Source of the DNA: Botryococcus braunii
Taxonomy: Eukaryota > Chlorophyta > Trebouxiophyceae
Assembly: GCA_002005505.1 (NCBI GenBank)
Contig: KV908548.1
Location: forward strand, 1 to 64,000
Length of the DNA stretch: 64,000 nt
Direction of reading: 5' to 3'
Made by a program: the position numbers and the translations under genes. The notes under the pieces were generated by a model. The model was given only the letters and a program-made list of their open reading frames with translations, made no database searches and had not been told where the DNA came from. Every line of letters begins with the position of its first letter. Within the stretch, counting starts at the first letter, position 1. Shown here in pieces: positions 23,601-34,529 of this stretch.

Positions 23601-23979
23601 GGGAATGTATGAGGATGTCAAAGCCTATGTTGCTCATTGTGACTCTTGTCAACGAGTCAAGGCTCGGAATACTTTGCCTGCTGGTCTTCTTCACCCCTTA
23701 CAAATACCAGCAAGGAAGTGGCAAAGTGTGTCTATGGACTTTATTACCAACCTCCCACAGACCCCAAGTGGAAATGATGCTATTTGATTTGTCGTGGATA
23801 GGCTTAACAAGTGTGCTCATTTTGCTGCTACAACAATGAATGCTGATGCTTATACTCTAGCACAATTGTTAAGGACATGGGTGTGGATGTATCGTGGATC
23901 CCGGGTGTGGTGGCATTGTGGATCACAAGCCACTCACTGGCAAACGCGGCCGCACTCTGGACGATCCGAACGAGCCAAC
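20677..23979 (+). pseudogene. Gyp1-E pol: protease-RT-RNase H-partial integrase
   Basis: The linker frame stops at TAG (20959-20961), as in copy D. A 435-codon frame (20983-22290) has protease DSGASHSF and RT up to the amber of Y-stop-D-D (22288-22290). The next frame (22297-23787) runs through the RT thumb, RNase H (VCDACDYG, TERELL, TDHKCN), the tether and the integrase HHCC domain, to the shared TGA. Integrase then continues for about 60 codons and stops. Apart from the shared nonsense codons this copy has few frameshifts, so it decayed mostly by descent from an already defective source. Confidence 0.9.
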
Positions 23980-24660
23980 TGAGGATAGCTGGAAGTAACT
24001 TGCACAGGTCACGCGTTGTTGCCACAAGAAAGTGGAAGAATACAGAGAGAGTCACGGGCTCCCGCCATTGCCTCCCAAGGGCACGACTCCTAGGGTCCAC
24101 CCTTAGGGTCCCGTCGACCGGTTGGCCCTCCTTGGAGGGGTCTCTCTGTATGGCCATATGGACTTTGGATAGGCTAGGGTAAGGCTGCCTTACCCGGTAG
24201 GGTTGACCATGGGTCCCTTACCTGGATAGATTTTTGTGCACATTAGGTGTATGGCCTTTTCACTTCACTACCACACCTGATCAATATGGTGCAATACTGG
24301 CGTAATACTGGACTATATGTGGAAATTGGACTCCCCTTGGACTCTGGACTTTTGGACATCTGGACTTTTAGCTCTGCCCTTGTGTCTCATTTTGGCTGTT
24401 CATCATGTGGACTTTCGTTTTTCTTTCAGTGTTTTGTCTTTTGTTCTGTTAGTCATGCCTGATCCTTGTTCTTATTGCATTATGGTGGGGACCCCGATAC
24501 GCAGCATTCGGCTGGGGTCTGGCAACACGGGAGGCGGGTTGCCCGTAGGTCTAAGTCTGAGTCTCCGCATGTTGGAAGGTCTTGTTCCTTTGTTTGTCTT
24601 GTCTGTTTGTTGTTGCGCTCTGCCTTCTGCGCGGGGACGCACAGGAATAAGGGGGGAGCA

Positions 24661-25081
24661 TGTAGTGAGGTGCCGCGTCAGCGCGACGCGTCTCACGTCC
24701 CCTGCGCGTAGGATGTGCGCGTAAGCATAATGTTCGTAATGGTGTGCGCGTAGTTCATGTTTCTTCGTGCCCTTTGGGATACGAGTAGATCTCGTTGTCC
24801 TTGTGTGTAGGAAAATGACTGTAATATCCTAGTGGGTCTCCTCTCGTCATCCATATCGTTATGCTCGCGAGAGCATCTCGTAGAGGGACGACGTAGCCGG
24901 ATCCGCGCATAGGTGGACTAGGAACTCGGGTGGTTATCATTGTCTTTGGGTTTGCTGCTACGAGTGAGACATCTAGCATTCTCTACATTGTTCATTATAT
25001 ATTGTTCTTTGGAGACTCGGACGACCTGCGTGAGGAGGGCTGCGAACTTGTAACGGATTGGAACTTCGATTTCTACCTTCG
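24661..25081 (+). mobile_element. Gyp1 LTR between copies E and F, 3' truncated
   Basis: Begins TGTAGTGAGG after a polypurine tract and lacks the last ~75 bp. It breaks in CTACCTTCGG and continues with GGAAGG of gag. The breakpoint is identical to the one at 5171/5172, but the LTR subtype differs: it keeps the segment deleted at 4829. Confidence 0.86.
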
Positions 25082-25082
25082 G

Positions 25083-25441
25083 AAGGAAGGAAGGTTCTCA
25101 ACGTTGTGAAGAGGACTCCAACAAGCACGCCGGCATACTTTCCGGGATTCACCCAGGGGCCTGTGCTTGGAGCCGTCGGACACAACGTTGGTGGGAAGTT
25201 AGATTCTCGGACAAGCGTCCCCTCCGAGCGCCAGTGTTATTTCTGCAAAAACTTTGGTCACGAGCAATGGCAATGTCAGGCCAAGCGGGACTACTTGCAA
25301 AGGAAGAGCAGGCGCGACAGTCAATTGCCCCCACCTCCTCCTTTCCCCTCTAATCAAGCTCGAGGTGGGCAGTGGAAGGGCCGTGGTGGCCGGGGAGCAC
25401 ATTGGAAGGGAAAAGGGCCGGGGCATAATCCTCAAAAGTAA
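25083..25441 (+). pseudogene. Gyp1-F gag fragment
   Basis: The gag C-terminal half only: zinc knuckle [14 protein letters not shown] (about 25235-25276) and a Gly/Arg-rich tail ending at TAA near 25440. The capsid-like domain is lost in the LTR-gag deletion. Confidence 0.82.
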
Positions 25442-25463
25442 ATTCTGAAGCCATGGATGCCAC

Positions 25464-28400
25464 TTGCTTGCATGTTTTGCACTCTCTTGTGGCCTCCAAT
25501 TGGGAAAGGAAGGGGTGAACCTTGTGGTGCCAAATGTTAGGAAGGCTGAATCTGAGATTTCCAAGTTTTTATGGGAACAAAGGTGCAACCCGTCCCTCAC
25601 TTGTTGTTTCATTGTGGGAAGGAAAACTTGGAAAAGTAAGAGTCTCTATGCTCACCGTATGCAAGGAAGGATTGTGGAAGTGTGTTCAGGAAGGAAGGGA
25701 CAGGCGGTGGACATGAATGGTCAAACTAGTGTATACCCATTCTCTTTTGTATGTTGTGTGGTTCCCCCAAGACCCACACTCACCATGGGAAGTGTTACTA
25801 CTGACTCTCCGCTAGCTATGACCTTTCCGGCGAATGTTAAGGGGAAAATCCTTTCAGTGTTGTTTGATAGTGGGGCATCTCATTCGTTTATTAAAAGTGA
25901 TACTTTGCAAGGGCTAGGGGTGCGATACAAACCCGCATGCATATCCGTGACTCTTGCTGATGGCAGTGTGTCCGATACGAAAGGAACGGTAGATGGGTCG
26001 TTTACACTCAAGCCTGGTATAACTTCCCGTCACAACTTCATTGTAAGCCCTGCCATGATTGATGGGGTAGACATGATTTTGGGGCAGGACTGGATGGAAG
26101 AAAGAGGAGTCTCAATTGATTTTTGTGTGAAGGCTGCTCAATTTAGACATAATGGGAAGTGGGTCACCCTAAAACACGCAAATTCATCGTTGCCAGTGGG
26201 GCCAAAAGTTGTCTGGGGTTTACAAGCACAAGAGAGGAAGGAAGGAAGGAAGGATAGGGATGGAAAAGGATGGAAGGGTCAAGATGTTTGGAAGGTTTGT
26301 TGGTATACTGTGCTTGTGAATGAGCAGGCTGAACTGGTGGACATCACCGGGGAGGACGCCTCAAGTGAGGCCGACCTGGCGGACACCGACAAATCTATGG
26401 ACGACACCCCCGTCGTCACAAAACCCCCCAGTAGTACCGGTATGACTTTCACTCATCAAATAAATGACATGTTGGAAGGCAAGCCACAGGCCCTGAAAGA
26501 CTTGTTACTTGCAAATGAGGACTTGTTTGCAAAACAACTCCCGGGTTACCCCCGGAGCGGGAAGTGTTTCACACAATAAATTTGGAAGAAGGACATCGGC
26601 CCCCCAATAGGCCCGCGTACCGTCTTGCTCCAAGTGAGCTTGCGGAATGCGAAAAAACGGTTGATGAGTTGTTAAAATTGGGATTGATCAGGCCAAGTTG
26701 CTCACCATTTGCATCACCTGTTTTGTTTGTTAGAAAGAAGGATGGAAGTTTGCGTATGGTAATAGACTACCGTCCCCTGAATAAAATTACCATCTCGGAT
26801 AGGTACCCTCTCCCCAGAATTGACGATCTGTTGGATAGGCTTAAGGGAGCCAAGGTGTTTTCGAGCTTGGACTTGTTGTCTGGGTACCATCAAGTGCGAC
26901 TCGCAAGGAGGATGTGCCTGAAACTGCCTTCAGGACCCCTTTTGGCTTGTACGAATTTCTTGTACTTCCCTTTGGTTTGACCAACGCGCCCGCGACATTT
27001 CAACGGCTTATGAATGAGGTTTTTCACGACTTTATAAGGGAAGGCTTTGTGGTTGTATACTTGGATGATGTGCTCATTTATAGCAAAACGGAAGAGGAAC
27101 ACCTTCTGCAGTTGGACAGAGTTTTCACCCGTCTACGCGAACACCAACTCCTGGCAAGACTTGTCAAATGCTCTTTCTTTGAGAAACTATTGAAATACTT
27201 GGGACACATCATTGGGGAAAATGGGTTGGAAGTGGATATGGATAAAGTCAAGGTGGTGCAGGAGTGGCCTACGCCCACAAACGTAACGGAAGTTAGGAGG
27301 TTTCTTGGGTTGTCTAATTACTTTCGAAAGTTTATTCAGAACTACAGTATCCTGGCAACCCCATTGACAGCTCTCTCTGGGGCAAAAGCACCTTGGAAGT
27401 GGGGACAGGAACAACAGGAAGCATTTGACAACATAAAGGAAGCTTTGGTAAGTGCCCCTATCTTAACACTCCCGGACGTACGTCGGCCATTTAAGGTAGT
27501 GTGCGATGCATGCGATTACGGCGTGGGAGCTGTGCTATTTCAAGATGGAAAGGTTTGTGCGTATTTCAGTAAAAAGTTGGGAGCAAGCGAGAGGAACTCC
27601 AGTGCCACGGAACGGGAGTTATTGGCTGTAGTGTATGCTCTCACGGAATGGAGATGTTATTTGTTAGGTAAGCCAGTAACGGTGGTGACGGATCACAAGT
27701 GCAACACCTTCTTGGGTCAACAGGTGGGGCTTAGTCCTCGGAGGGCTCGGTGGGCCGAGCGCCTGCAGGAGTTTGAGATTGAATGGGTATGGGAACCGGG
27801 CAAGACCAACATTGCGGATCCGCTCTCCAGGTGTCACTTCACTCAACACCCTGGACCTGGGGGGAGGGACAATGGGGCTGCTGTGGCCGGGGCTGCCCTC
27901 CGGCGCAAGCGTCGGCGCACCAGTCCGGACTCCCTCACCCCCTCCAGCCGGGATGTCGAGGGTACCCTCACAGCTCGGGTCCGCAAGGTCCCCAAGGTCA
28001 CGCTCCCGGGGCCCGCTCACGAGACCCCAAGCTCCCTCGGCACGATGGAGCAAATCGGGTTGGCCAGCCCGAGTGAGCTTACCCGCGAGACCGATGGGTA
28101 CGAATCCCTACTTGGCAAACTTGAGAAGGCTTACACATACGATCCGTGGTTGGCAGCGCGTGCGAATAGAAGGAAGGTTAGTCTAAAGGGAGGCTTTTGG
28201 GAGAGGAATGGACGGAAATATGTTCCTGCATTGTTTGAGGAAAGGAAAGATGGGGAACTTGTCGTGGAGAACCTACGACGTGAAATTTTGGAAGCTTTAC
28301 ATGATCCACCTCATGTTGGTCACCCTGGAGTAACTCGCATGTACGAGCTTGTAACAAGGGAATGGTATTGGCCGGGAATGTATGAGGATGTCAAAGCCTA

Positions 28401-28755
28401 TGTTGCTCATTGTGACTCTTGTCAACGAGTCAAGGCTCGGAATACTTTGCCTGCTGGTCTTCTTCACCCCTTGCAAATACCAGGAAGGAAGTGGCAAAGT
28501 GTGTCTATGGACTTTATTAGCAACCTCCCACAGACCCCAAGTGGAAACGATGCTATTTGATTTGTCGTGGATAGGCTTAACAAGTGTGCTCATTTTGCTG
28601 CTACAACAATGAATGCTGATGCTTATACTCTAGCACAATTGTTAAGGACATGGGTGTGGATGTATCGTGGATCCCGGGTGTGGTGGCATTGTAGATCACA
28701 AGCCACTCACTGGCGAACGCGGCCGCACTCTGTACGATCCGAACGAGCCAAATGA
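25464..28755 (+). pseudogene. Gyp1-F pol, the copy with an intact YLDD frame
   Basis: A 371-codon frame (25464-26579) spans the linker and protease, ending after a lost G in CCCGGGTTACC (near 26544). RT resumes at 26564. A lost T near 26901 (CGACTCGC) causes a second shift. The 548-codon frame 26914-28560 then reads [13 protein letters not shown], an uninterrupted YLDD (about residues 49-52), RNase H (from about residue 195) and the integrase zinc domain (about 464-508), to the family TGA. Its TTG codon shows the ancestral state of the position that is TAG in A, B, D and E. Confidence 0.9.
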
Positions 28756-28952
28756 GGATAGCTGGAAATAACTTGCACAGGTCACGCGTTGTTGCCACAA
28801 GAAAGTGGAAGAATACAGAGAGAGTCACGGGCTCCCGCCATTGCCTCCCAAGGGCACGACTTCTAGGGTCCACCCTTAGGGTCCCGTCGACCGGTTGGCC
28901 CTCCTTGGAGGGGTCTCTCTGTATGGCCGGGGGCCGTGCTGACGCGGCACCT

Positions 28953-29253
28953 CACTGCCGGGGGATCGAACCCTCGACCGACTCGACCCAGAGTCGCGGT
29001 TCTAACCGATCGGCTAAAAGTACCAAGGTAATTGTACGATTAATCGCCCGCTTATGTACCCGAGCCGGATCGGGGTGACCAGGCCCGATCCGCTCCGCAC
29101 AACATCTCTCCCCACCTAAGAACCGAGCGTCCTCGCTCGTACTTCATTCTTAGGTCCACCTGCAGCAGCCCGCCTGGGTGCCCGGGAAAGAGATATACCG
29201 CGCATACGTCCCGCGATTATCGCCACCGATCACCGAATCCCCCCTTACCCAGA
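28953..29253 (-). mobile_element. TRIM-1, inverted partial copy
   Basis: Minus-strand LTR (28953-29104) followed inward by the complement of the polypurine tract (TCTCTCCCCACCTAAGAA) and about 150 bp of internal sequence. It stops where the plus-strand TRIM-1 LTR begins. Its LTR starts imperfectly (TCACTGCCGG in place of TGTTGTGCCGG), fused to a short piece of inverted Gyp1 LTR. With the next feature it forms a head-to-head inverted pair. Confidence 0.8.
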
Positions 29254-29860
29254 TGTAGTGCGGAGCGGATCGGGATCTCTTGTCCCCGGTCCGGCTCGGA
29301 TACATAAGCAGGCGATTATTCGTACAAGTACCTTGGTACTTTTAGCCGATCGGTTAGAGCCGCGACTCTGGGTCGAGTCGGTCGAGGGTTCGATCCCCCG
29401 GCACAACATCTGGTATCGGCGATCTGGTTGATGGGCCATTTTTCATGGTAAAATCGCCTCGGGTATGAGCGCGAGGCTGAAATGGGCCCAAATCGATCGC
29501 AGGTGCTTGGTGCACGTGTTTGAGGCCCCACGGGAGTGGCCACGTGATCAGGCACAGTGCGAAGGGGGGATTCGGTGATCGGTGGCGATAATCGCGGGAT
29601 GTCAGCGCGGTATATCTCTTTCCCTGGCGGCCAAGCGGGCCGTTGAGTAACGCCTAAGAGTGGTGGAGTGCGAGCGAGGACGCTCGATTCTTAGGTGGGG
29701 GGAGATGTAGTGCGGAGCGGATCGGGATCTCTTGTCCCCGGTCCGGCTCGGATACATAAGCAGGCGATTATTCGTACAAGTACCTTGGTACTTTTAGCCG
29801 ATCGGTTAGAGCCGCGACTCTGGGTCGAGTCGGTCGAGGGTTCGATCCCCCGGCACAACA
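29254..29860 (+). mobile_element. TRIM-1, complete miniature LTR element
   Basis: Two near-identical 155-bp direct repeats (29254-29408 and 29706-29860) flank 297 bp with no coding capacity. Each repeat begins TGTAGTGCGG and ends GGCACAACA. Two bases after the first repeat comes TGGTATCGGCGA, a primer-binding site. Just before the second is a purine run, TTAGGTGGGGGGAGA. LTR, primer site, polypurine tract, LTR and small size define a terminal-repeat retrotransposon in miniature, which must borrow all proteins. I see no clear target-site duplication. Confidence 0.88.
29339..29403 (+). promoter_or_regulatory. tRNA-like Pol III box module in TRIM-1 LTR
   Basis: The LTR 3' half reads like a tRNA without its 5' acceptor strand. 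A D-arm/A-box-like TAGCCGATCGGTTAGAGC starts at 29343. An anticodon-stem-like CGACT...AGTCG follows. A B-box matching GGTTCGANNCC lies at 29387-29397 (GGTTCGATCCC), then CCGGCAC. A-to-B spacing of about 35 bp is normal for tRNA genes. The same module repeats in the 3' LTR (boxes at 29795 and 29839), and inverted near 28965-29010. It is not a functional tRNA gene, since no paired acceptor stem is visible. Confidence 0.7.
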
Positions 29861-29863
29861 TCT

Positions 29864-30330
29864 ATAAGGGGGGGAGTATGTAGTGAGGTGCCGCGTCAGC
29901 GCGACGCGTCTCACGTAGGATGTGCGCGTAGTTCATGTTTCTTCGTGCCCTTTGGGATACGAGTAGATCTCGTTGTCCTTGTGTGTAGGAAAATGACTGT
30001 AATATCCTAGTGGGTCTCCTCTCGTCATCCATATCGCTATGCTCGCGAGAGCATCTCGTAGAGGGACGACGTAGCCGGATCCGCGCATAGGTGGACTAGG
30101 AACTCGGGTGGCGATCATTGTCTTTGGGTTTTGCTGCTACGAGTGAGACATCTAGCATTCTCTTCATTGTTCATTATATATTGTTCTTTGGAGACTCGGA
30201 CGACCTGCGTGAGGAGGGCTGCGAACTTGTAACGGATTGGAACTTCGATTTCTACCTTCGGTGTCACCCTTGCCTGATACCCTTGCTTAGCTTGTTATAA
30301 ATCTTAGTTACACGTCTCACTTCGTTAAAT
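29864..30330 (+). mobile_element. Gyp1 polypurine tract and LTR, 3' end of copy F
   Basis: The purine run ATAAGGGGGGGAGTA precedes an LTR of about 452 bp (29879-30330). The LTR shares the ~44-bp deletion and point variants (GCGATCATTG, TCTTCATTG) of the LTR at 4789-5171. It runs to CTTCGTTAAAT and then meets the copia fragment without a visible spacer. Confidence 0.85.
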
Positions 30331-30334
30331 GGGG

Positions 30335-31405
30335 CCCACGTTGTAAAGCAGGGTGGCAGACTCCAGTGCCTCCTTTTACAAGGAAGGGTCTGCTGCAGCG
30401 TGCACCAACAGGGTCCTTGTGCGCTCCTTCAGAGTCCGATTCATGCGCTCAGCAAGTCCATTTTGCTGAGGCGTGGATGGAGCTGAGGTCTCCATTTTAG
30501 TGCCCAGCACCTGGAGGAGGTGGTGGTGGGAGATGCCAGCCTGGGAAGAAGGGGAAGATAGTGGACACAGATCCAGGAGCATGTGAGGTTGACACGGGAG
30601 GGCCTCCACTGGATTGGCCAGCATCCCACCAGCTGGCTTGTTGCTGAGGAGCTCCAGTGCCCCACCACGCAGCTGGGCCCGCACTTGCAGCTTGCATTGT
30701 GCCATGTAGAGCTTGCAGCCTCTTCAGATCCAAGCACTCCCTCCAGAAATGCCCCGTCCTGTTGCAGAAGCGACACGCCAGTTCCTCCTTTGGCCTCCTG
30801 CCACGTCCAGACCCTCGCCCCCTGCCTCCAGCGTTGGGAGCAGAAGGGCCATAGGGGGCGTGACCATCAGCAGGTGCTCCAGCTCCCACTCATGGTGCTG
30901 CTCCAGCGCCCGGTGCAGCTCCAGCGCCTTGGGGAGGCCCAGGGATTCCACCCTGAGCTGGCACGGCTGCTGATGCTGCTGCCATAACTGCTGCAGCTGA
31001 TGCTGTGACTTGCACTGACTCTGCCAACGGGATATCCTAGTACTCCAAGTTCTCAATGGCAGTGAGGATCGTCTCCAGCATGCTGTAGGGGTATGACTTG
31101 GCGGAGGTAATTGCCCAAGCGTCGTTCTGCAAGACTGCAGGTGGCCCCTTATACATATACCTGCAGATCTGGCGGTCGCTCAGCTGATGGTTATTGGCCT
31201 CCAGGGAGGTGTCAATACTGATGACTCGGTGGCACCATTCTTGCACTGTCTCTCCCTTTACCATGCCTTGTTTGAGCCCCTTGATCCACTTCTCGTTGAT
31301 TTCCCTGTCCTTCCCTCCGGTGCAGCGGTCTGCCATCCACTGAATGAAGTCAAAAGCGCTCCCCCGCTGTTTGACTTCAGCACTTTCAAGTATTCCACCC
31401 TTTCG
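30335..31405 (-). pseudogene. Cop3: deleted copia gag-integrase fragment
   Basis: Minus-strand Ty1/copia remnant. Gag sequence (WMADRCTGGKDREINEKW) lies at 31336-31037. A CX2CX4HX4C zinc knuckle (CRFCNRTGHFWREC) is near 30770-30811, then a Pro-rich stretch. This joins near 30500 to the integrase core end (TPQQNGLAERMNRTLKERTR) and KEALESATLLYNVGP at 30340-30385. Protease and the first part of integrase are deleted. There is a frameshift near the gag N terminus. No LTR is recognised, and it is truncated on the left by the Gyp1 LTR. It differs clearly in sequence from Cop1 and Cop2. Confidence 0.8.
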
Positions 31406-31534
31406 AGGTCTAGCATGTAACCTTAATATGCAAAATATGCAAAATATTCTTCAGCAATTCAATTGCCTGACCACCCGGACCTACTGACGGTCTCACGACA
31501 ACGACTACGGGTGATAATCTCAGGTCACTTCACG

Positions 31535-31561
31535 AAAAAAAAAAAAAAAAAAAAAAAAAAA
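31535..31561 (+). repeat. Poly-A run of 27
   Basis: An uninterrupted A tract after CAGGTCACTTCACG. It could be the tail of an old retroposed RNA, but no body of a SINE or LINE is recognisable upstream in 31406-31534. Confidence 0.6.
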
Positions 31562-31625
31562 CTTCCCAAGAGATTGAAGACTCTGTAGGTAGGCCTTCTG
31601 AGTGAATATCCAGTTGTTCCTTTCG

Positions 31626-32410
31626 TCTGGGGTTTAGAAATGGGACGGTATGGGACGGGGATGGGGCTCGCGGCACTCCTGTCCCATCCGGCTGGGCGGG
31701 GATGGGCCTCGCCAATTACCCGTCCAATTTGGGCTTCTCTGTCCGGGTCCCTAATCGGCGTGTCCATTCCCCGTCCCATCCGTCCTCAGCCTGAAAGTGG
31801 CACATCAGATCCTTGGCCCAAAGTGTCCCATATTTTCCAGCCCATCCGGGTCCAAGATTGACCGAGTCCCATCCTTGTCCAACATGGACAGCCTCATCCT
31901 GGTCACAGAAAGGGCTTACCAATTTCCCGTCCATTACTTACTTACTGTTTATGGTCCAATTGTGACCATGCTACAAATCCGTCCATATAGGTCCAGCCGG
32001 GTACGCGACAGTGTTTGCCCATGCCCAAATTTTACCCAACCGGCGTCCACATCCGGGTTCCTCTTGTGTGAACCCCATCCCTGACACATCAAAAAGTGAA
32101 ATTATGGGACGGTGATGGGCCTCGCCAATCACCCGTCCAATTTGGGCTTCTCCGTCCGGGTCCCTAATGGGCGTGTCCATTCCCCGTCCCATCCGTCCTC
32201 AGCCTGAAAGTGGCACTTAAGATCCTTGGCCCATAGTGCCCCATATTATCCAGCCCATCCGGGTCCAAGATTGACTGAGTCCCATCCTTGTCCAACATGG
32301 GCAGCCTCATCCTGGTCACAGAAAGGGCTTACCAATTTCCCGTCCATTCCTTACTTACTGGTTACGGTCCAATTGTGACCATGCTGAGCGCTGGTCCAAA
32401 TGGTTCCCGC
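31626..32410. repeat. Direct duplication of 272 bp in a GGGACGG-rich repeat
   Basis: Segments 31701-31972 and 32114-32385 are the same 272 bp in direct orientation with few mismatches, offset by 413 bp. The array opens with GTCTGGGGTTTAGAAATGGGAC, close to the opening of the minisatellite at 57137, so both belong to one repeat family. No coding frame is credible. Confidence 0.75.
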
Positions 32411-32426
32411 TCAATAGGGGTCCAGA

Positions 32427-33769
<1,343 letters not shown>

Positions 33770-34461
33770 TGTTGTATTGGATGAGTTATTTATGCCTTTC
33801 CCTCAGTGGAGTAATAGTGGCTATTCCGTCAGTGACAATAATAAATGACTAATATGGGCGAAACTACAAAGACTTAGCGGTTAGGAACAATTTGAATGAA
33901 GATAAAGATAACGCAAGTTACAGACACGTTTAGTGCAGGAAGGTAGTGGTGCTAGCACGGAGAGGCAAGGCACTTGTTTGGGACGTCACAAGCACTCCGG
34001 GTGTTTCCTTAAAGTTGCCCAATCAGTCCTTGATTGTTCATGTTCTAGACTCTACTCTTCGTCACACAGTAGAGCGAACTTTGACTCACACCCTCCGTGC
34101 CGCCACTGCACAGGTAACGTGATGGTGAATAGATAGGGAGATTTGAGGCTTTGTTGACCTTAATATTTCATGTTATGTGTATGTGCTTGGCTATCTTATC
34201 ATCGGACAATGAGATTGATCCTTTCTGAGTACGTACCAGTTAGGATAGTTTGAATTCCGTTGTTATGAGAGAGCAAGTGAGCAATTGTAATGGACTTGTT
34301 TGGGACGTCACAAGCACTCCGGGTGTTTCCTTAAAGTTGCCCAATCAGTCCTTGATTGTTCATGTTCTAGACTCTACTCTTCGTCACACAGTAGAGCGAA
34401 CTTTGACTCACACCCTCCGTGCCGCCACTGCACAGGAATACGCCAAGCCCATAACCTAACA
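33770..34461 (+). mobile_element. Cop1 5' LTR with internal 143-bp duplication
   Basis: A direct repeat of 143 bp lies inside the LTR at 33972-34114 and 34294-34436 (ACTTGTTTGGG to CTGCACAGG). The first copy is followed by TAACG, so it ends CAG-GTAACG like a splice donor; the second ends CTGCACAG-GAATAC like an acceptor. The 5' part has CTTTCCCTCAG then AGTAATAGTGGC, which is conserved in the Cop2 LTRs. Confidence 0.9.
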
Positions 34462-34478
34462 GGTTATGGGCCCACCAC
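34462..34478 (+). promoter_or_regulatory. Cop1 primer site for a half-tRNA (initiator Met type)
   Basis: Immediately after the LTR is GGTTATGGGCCCACCAC. It does not start with TGG. It is complementary to the anticodon stem-loop of initiator tRNA-Met (…GGGCCCATAACC, anticodon CAT), not to its 3' end. Drosophila copia is known to prime from a cleaved 5' half of this tRNA. With the last LTR bases it forms an inverted repeat GCCCATAACC/GGTTATGGGC across the junction. Confidence 0.8.
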
Positions 34479-34529
34479 TCTCCCGTTGAGTGTGTGTGGC
34501 TGGCTCAAGAATCGGAGACGAGAAGCTGT

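Larger units (their letters stand above)
19812..24660 (+). mobile_element. Gyp1 copy E, internal region
   Basis: Plus-strand copy that begins abruptly inside gag (ATTCTTTGCTAGTAAGG, matching about 18880-18895 of copy D in complement). It has no 5' LTR or primer site of its own. From there it is collinear with copy D and shares its private variants, so D and E look like a recent inverted duplication. It ends with the polypurine tract before 24661. Confidence 0.9.
25082..28927 (+). mobile_element. Gyp1 copy F, internal region, 3' end replaced by TRIM-1
   Basis: Same 5' deletion junction as copy B but with protease retained. The noncoding 3' region stops at about 28927 (CTGTATGGCC). A short inverted piece of Gyp1 LTR (about 28937-28952) and the TRIM-1 copies follow before the Gyp1 polypurine tract and LTR resume at 29864. 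About 580 bp of Gyp1 3' sequence is missing across the insertion. Confidence 0.88.

Noticed and set aside
29343..29403. Functional tRNA gene at the TRIM-1 LTR end
   Set aside because: A- and B-boxes are present, but the 5' acceptor strand is missing and no T-run terminator follows. The segment repeats as part of the LTR.
29254..30330. CRISPR-like or bacterial repeat structures
   Set aside because: The repeats are LTRs with primer sites and polypurine tracts; nothing else in the window is prokaryotic.
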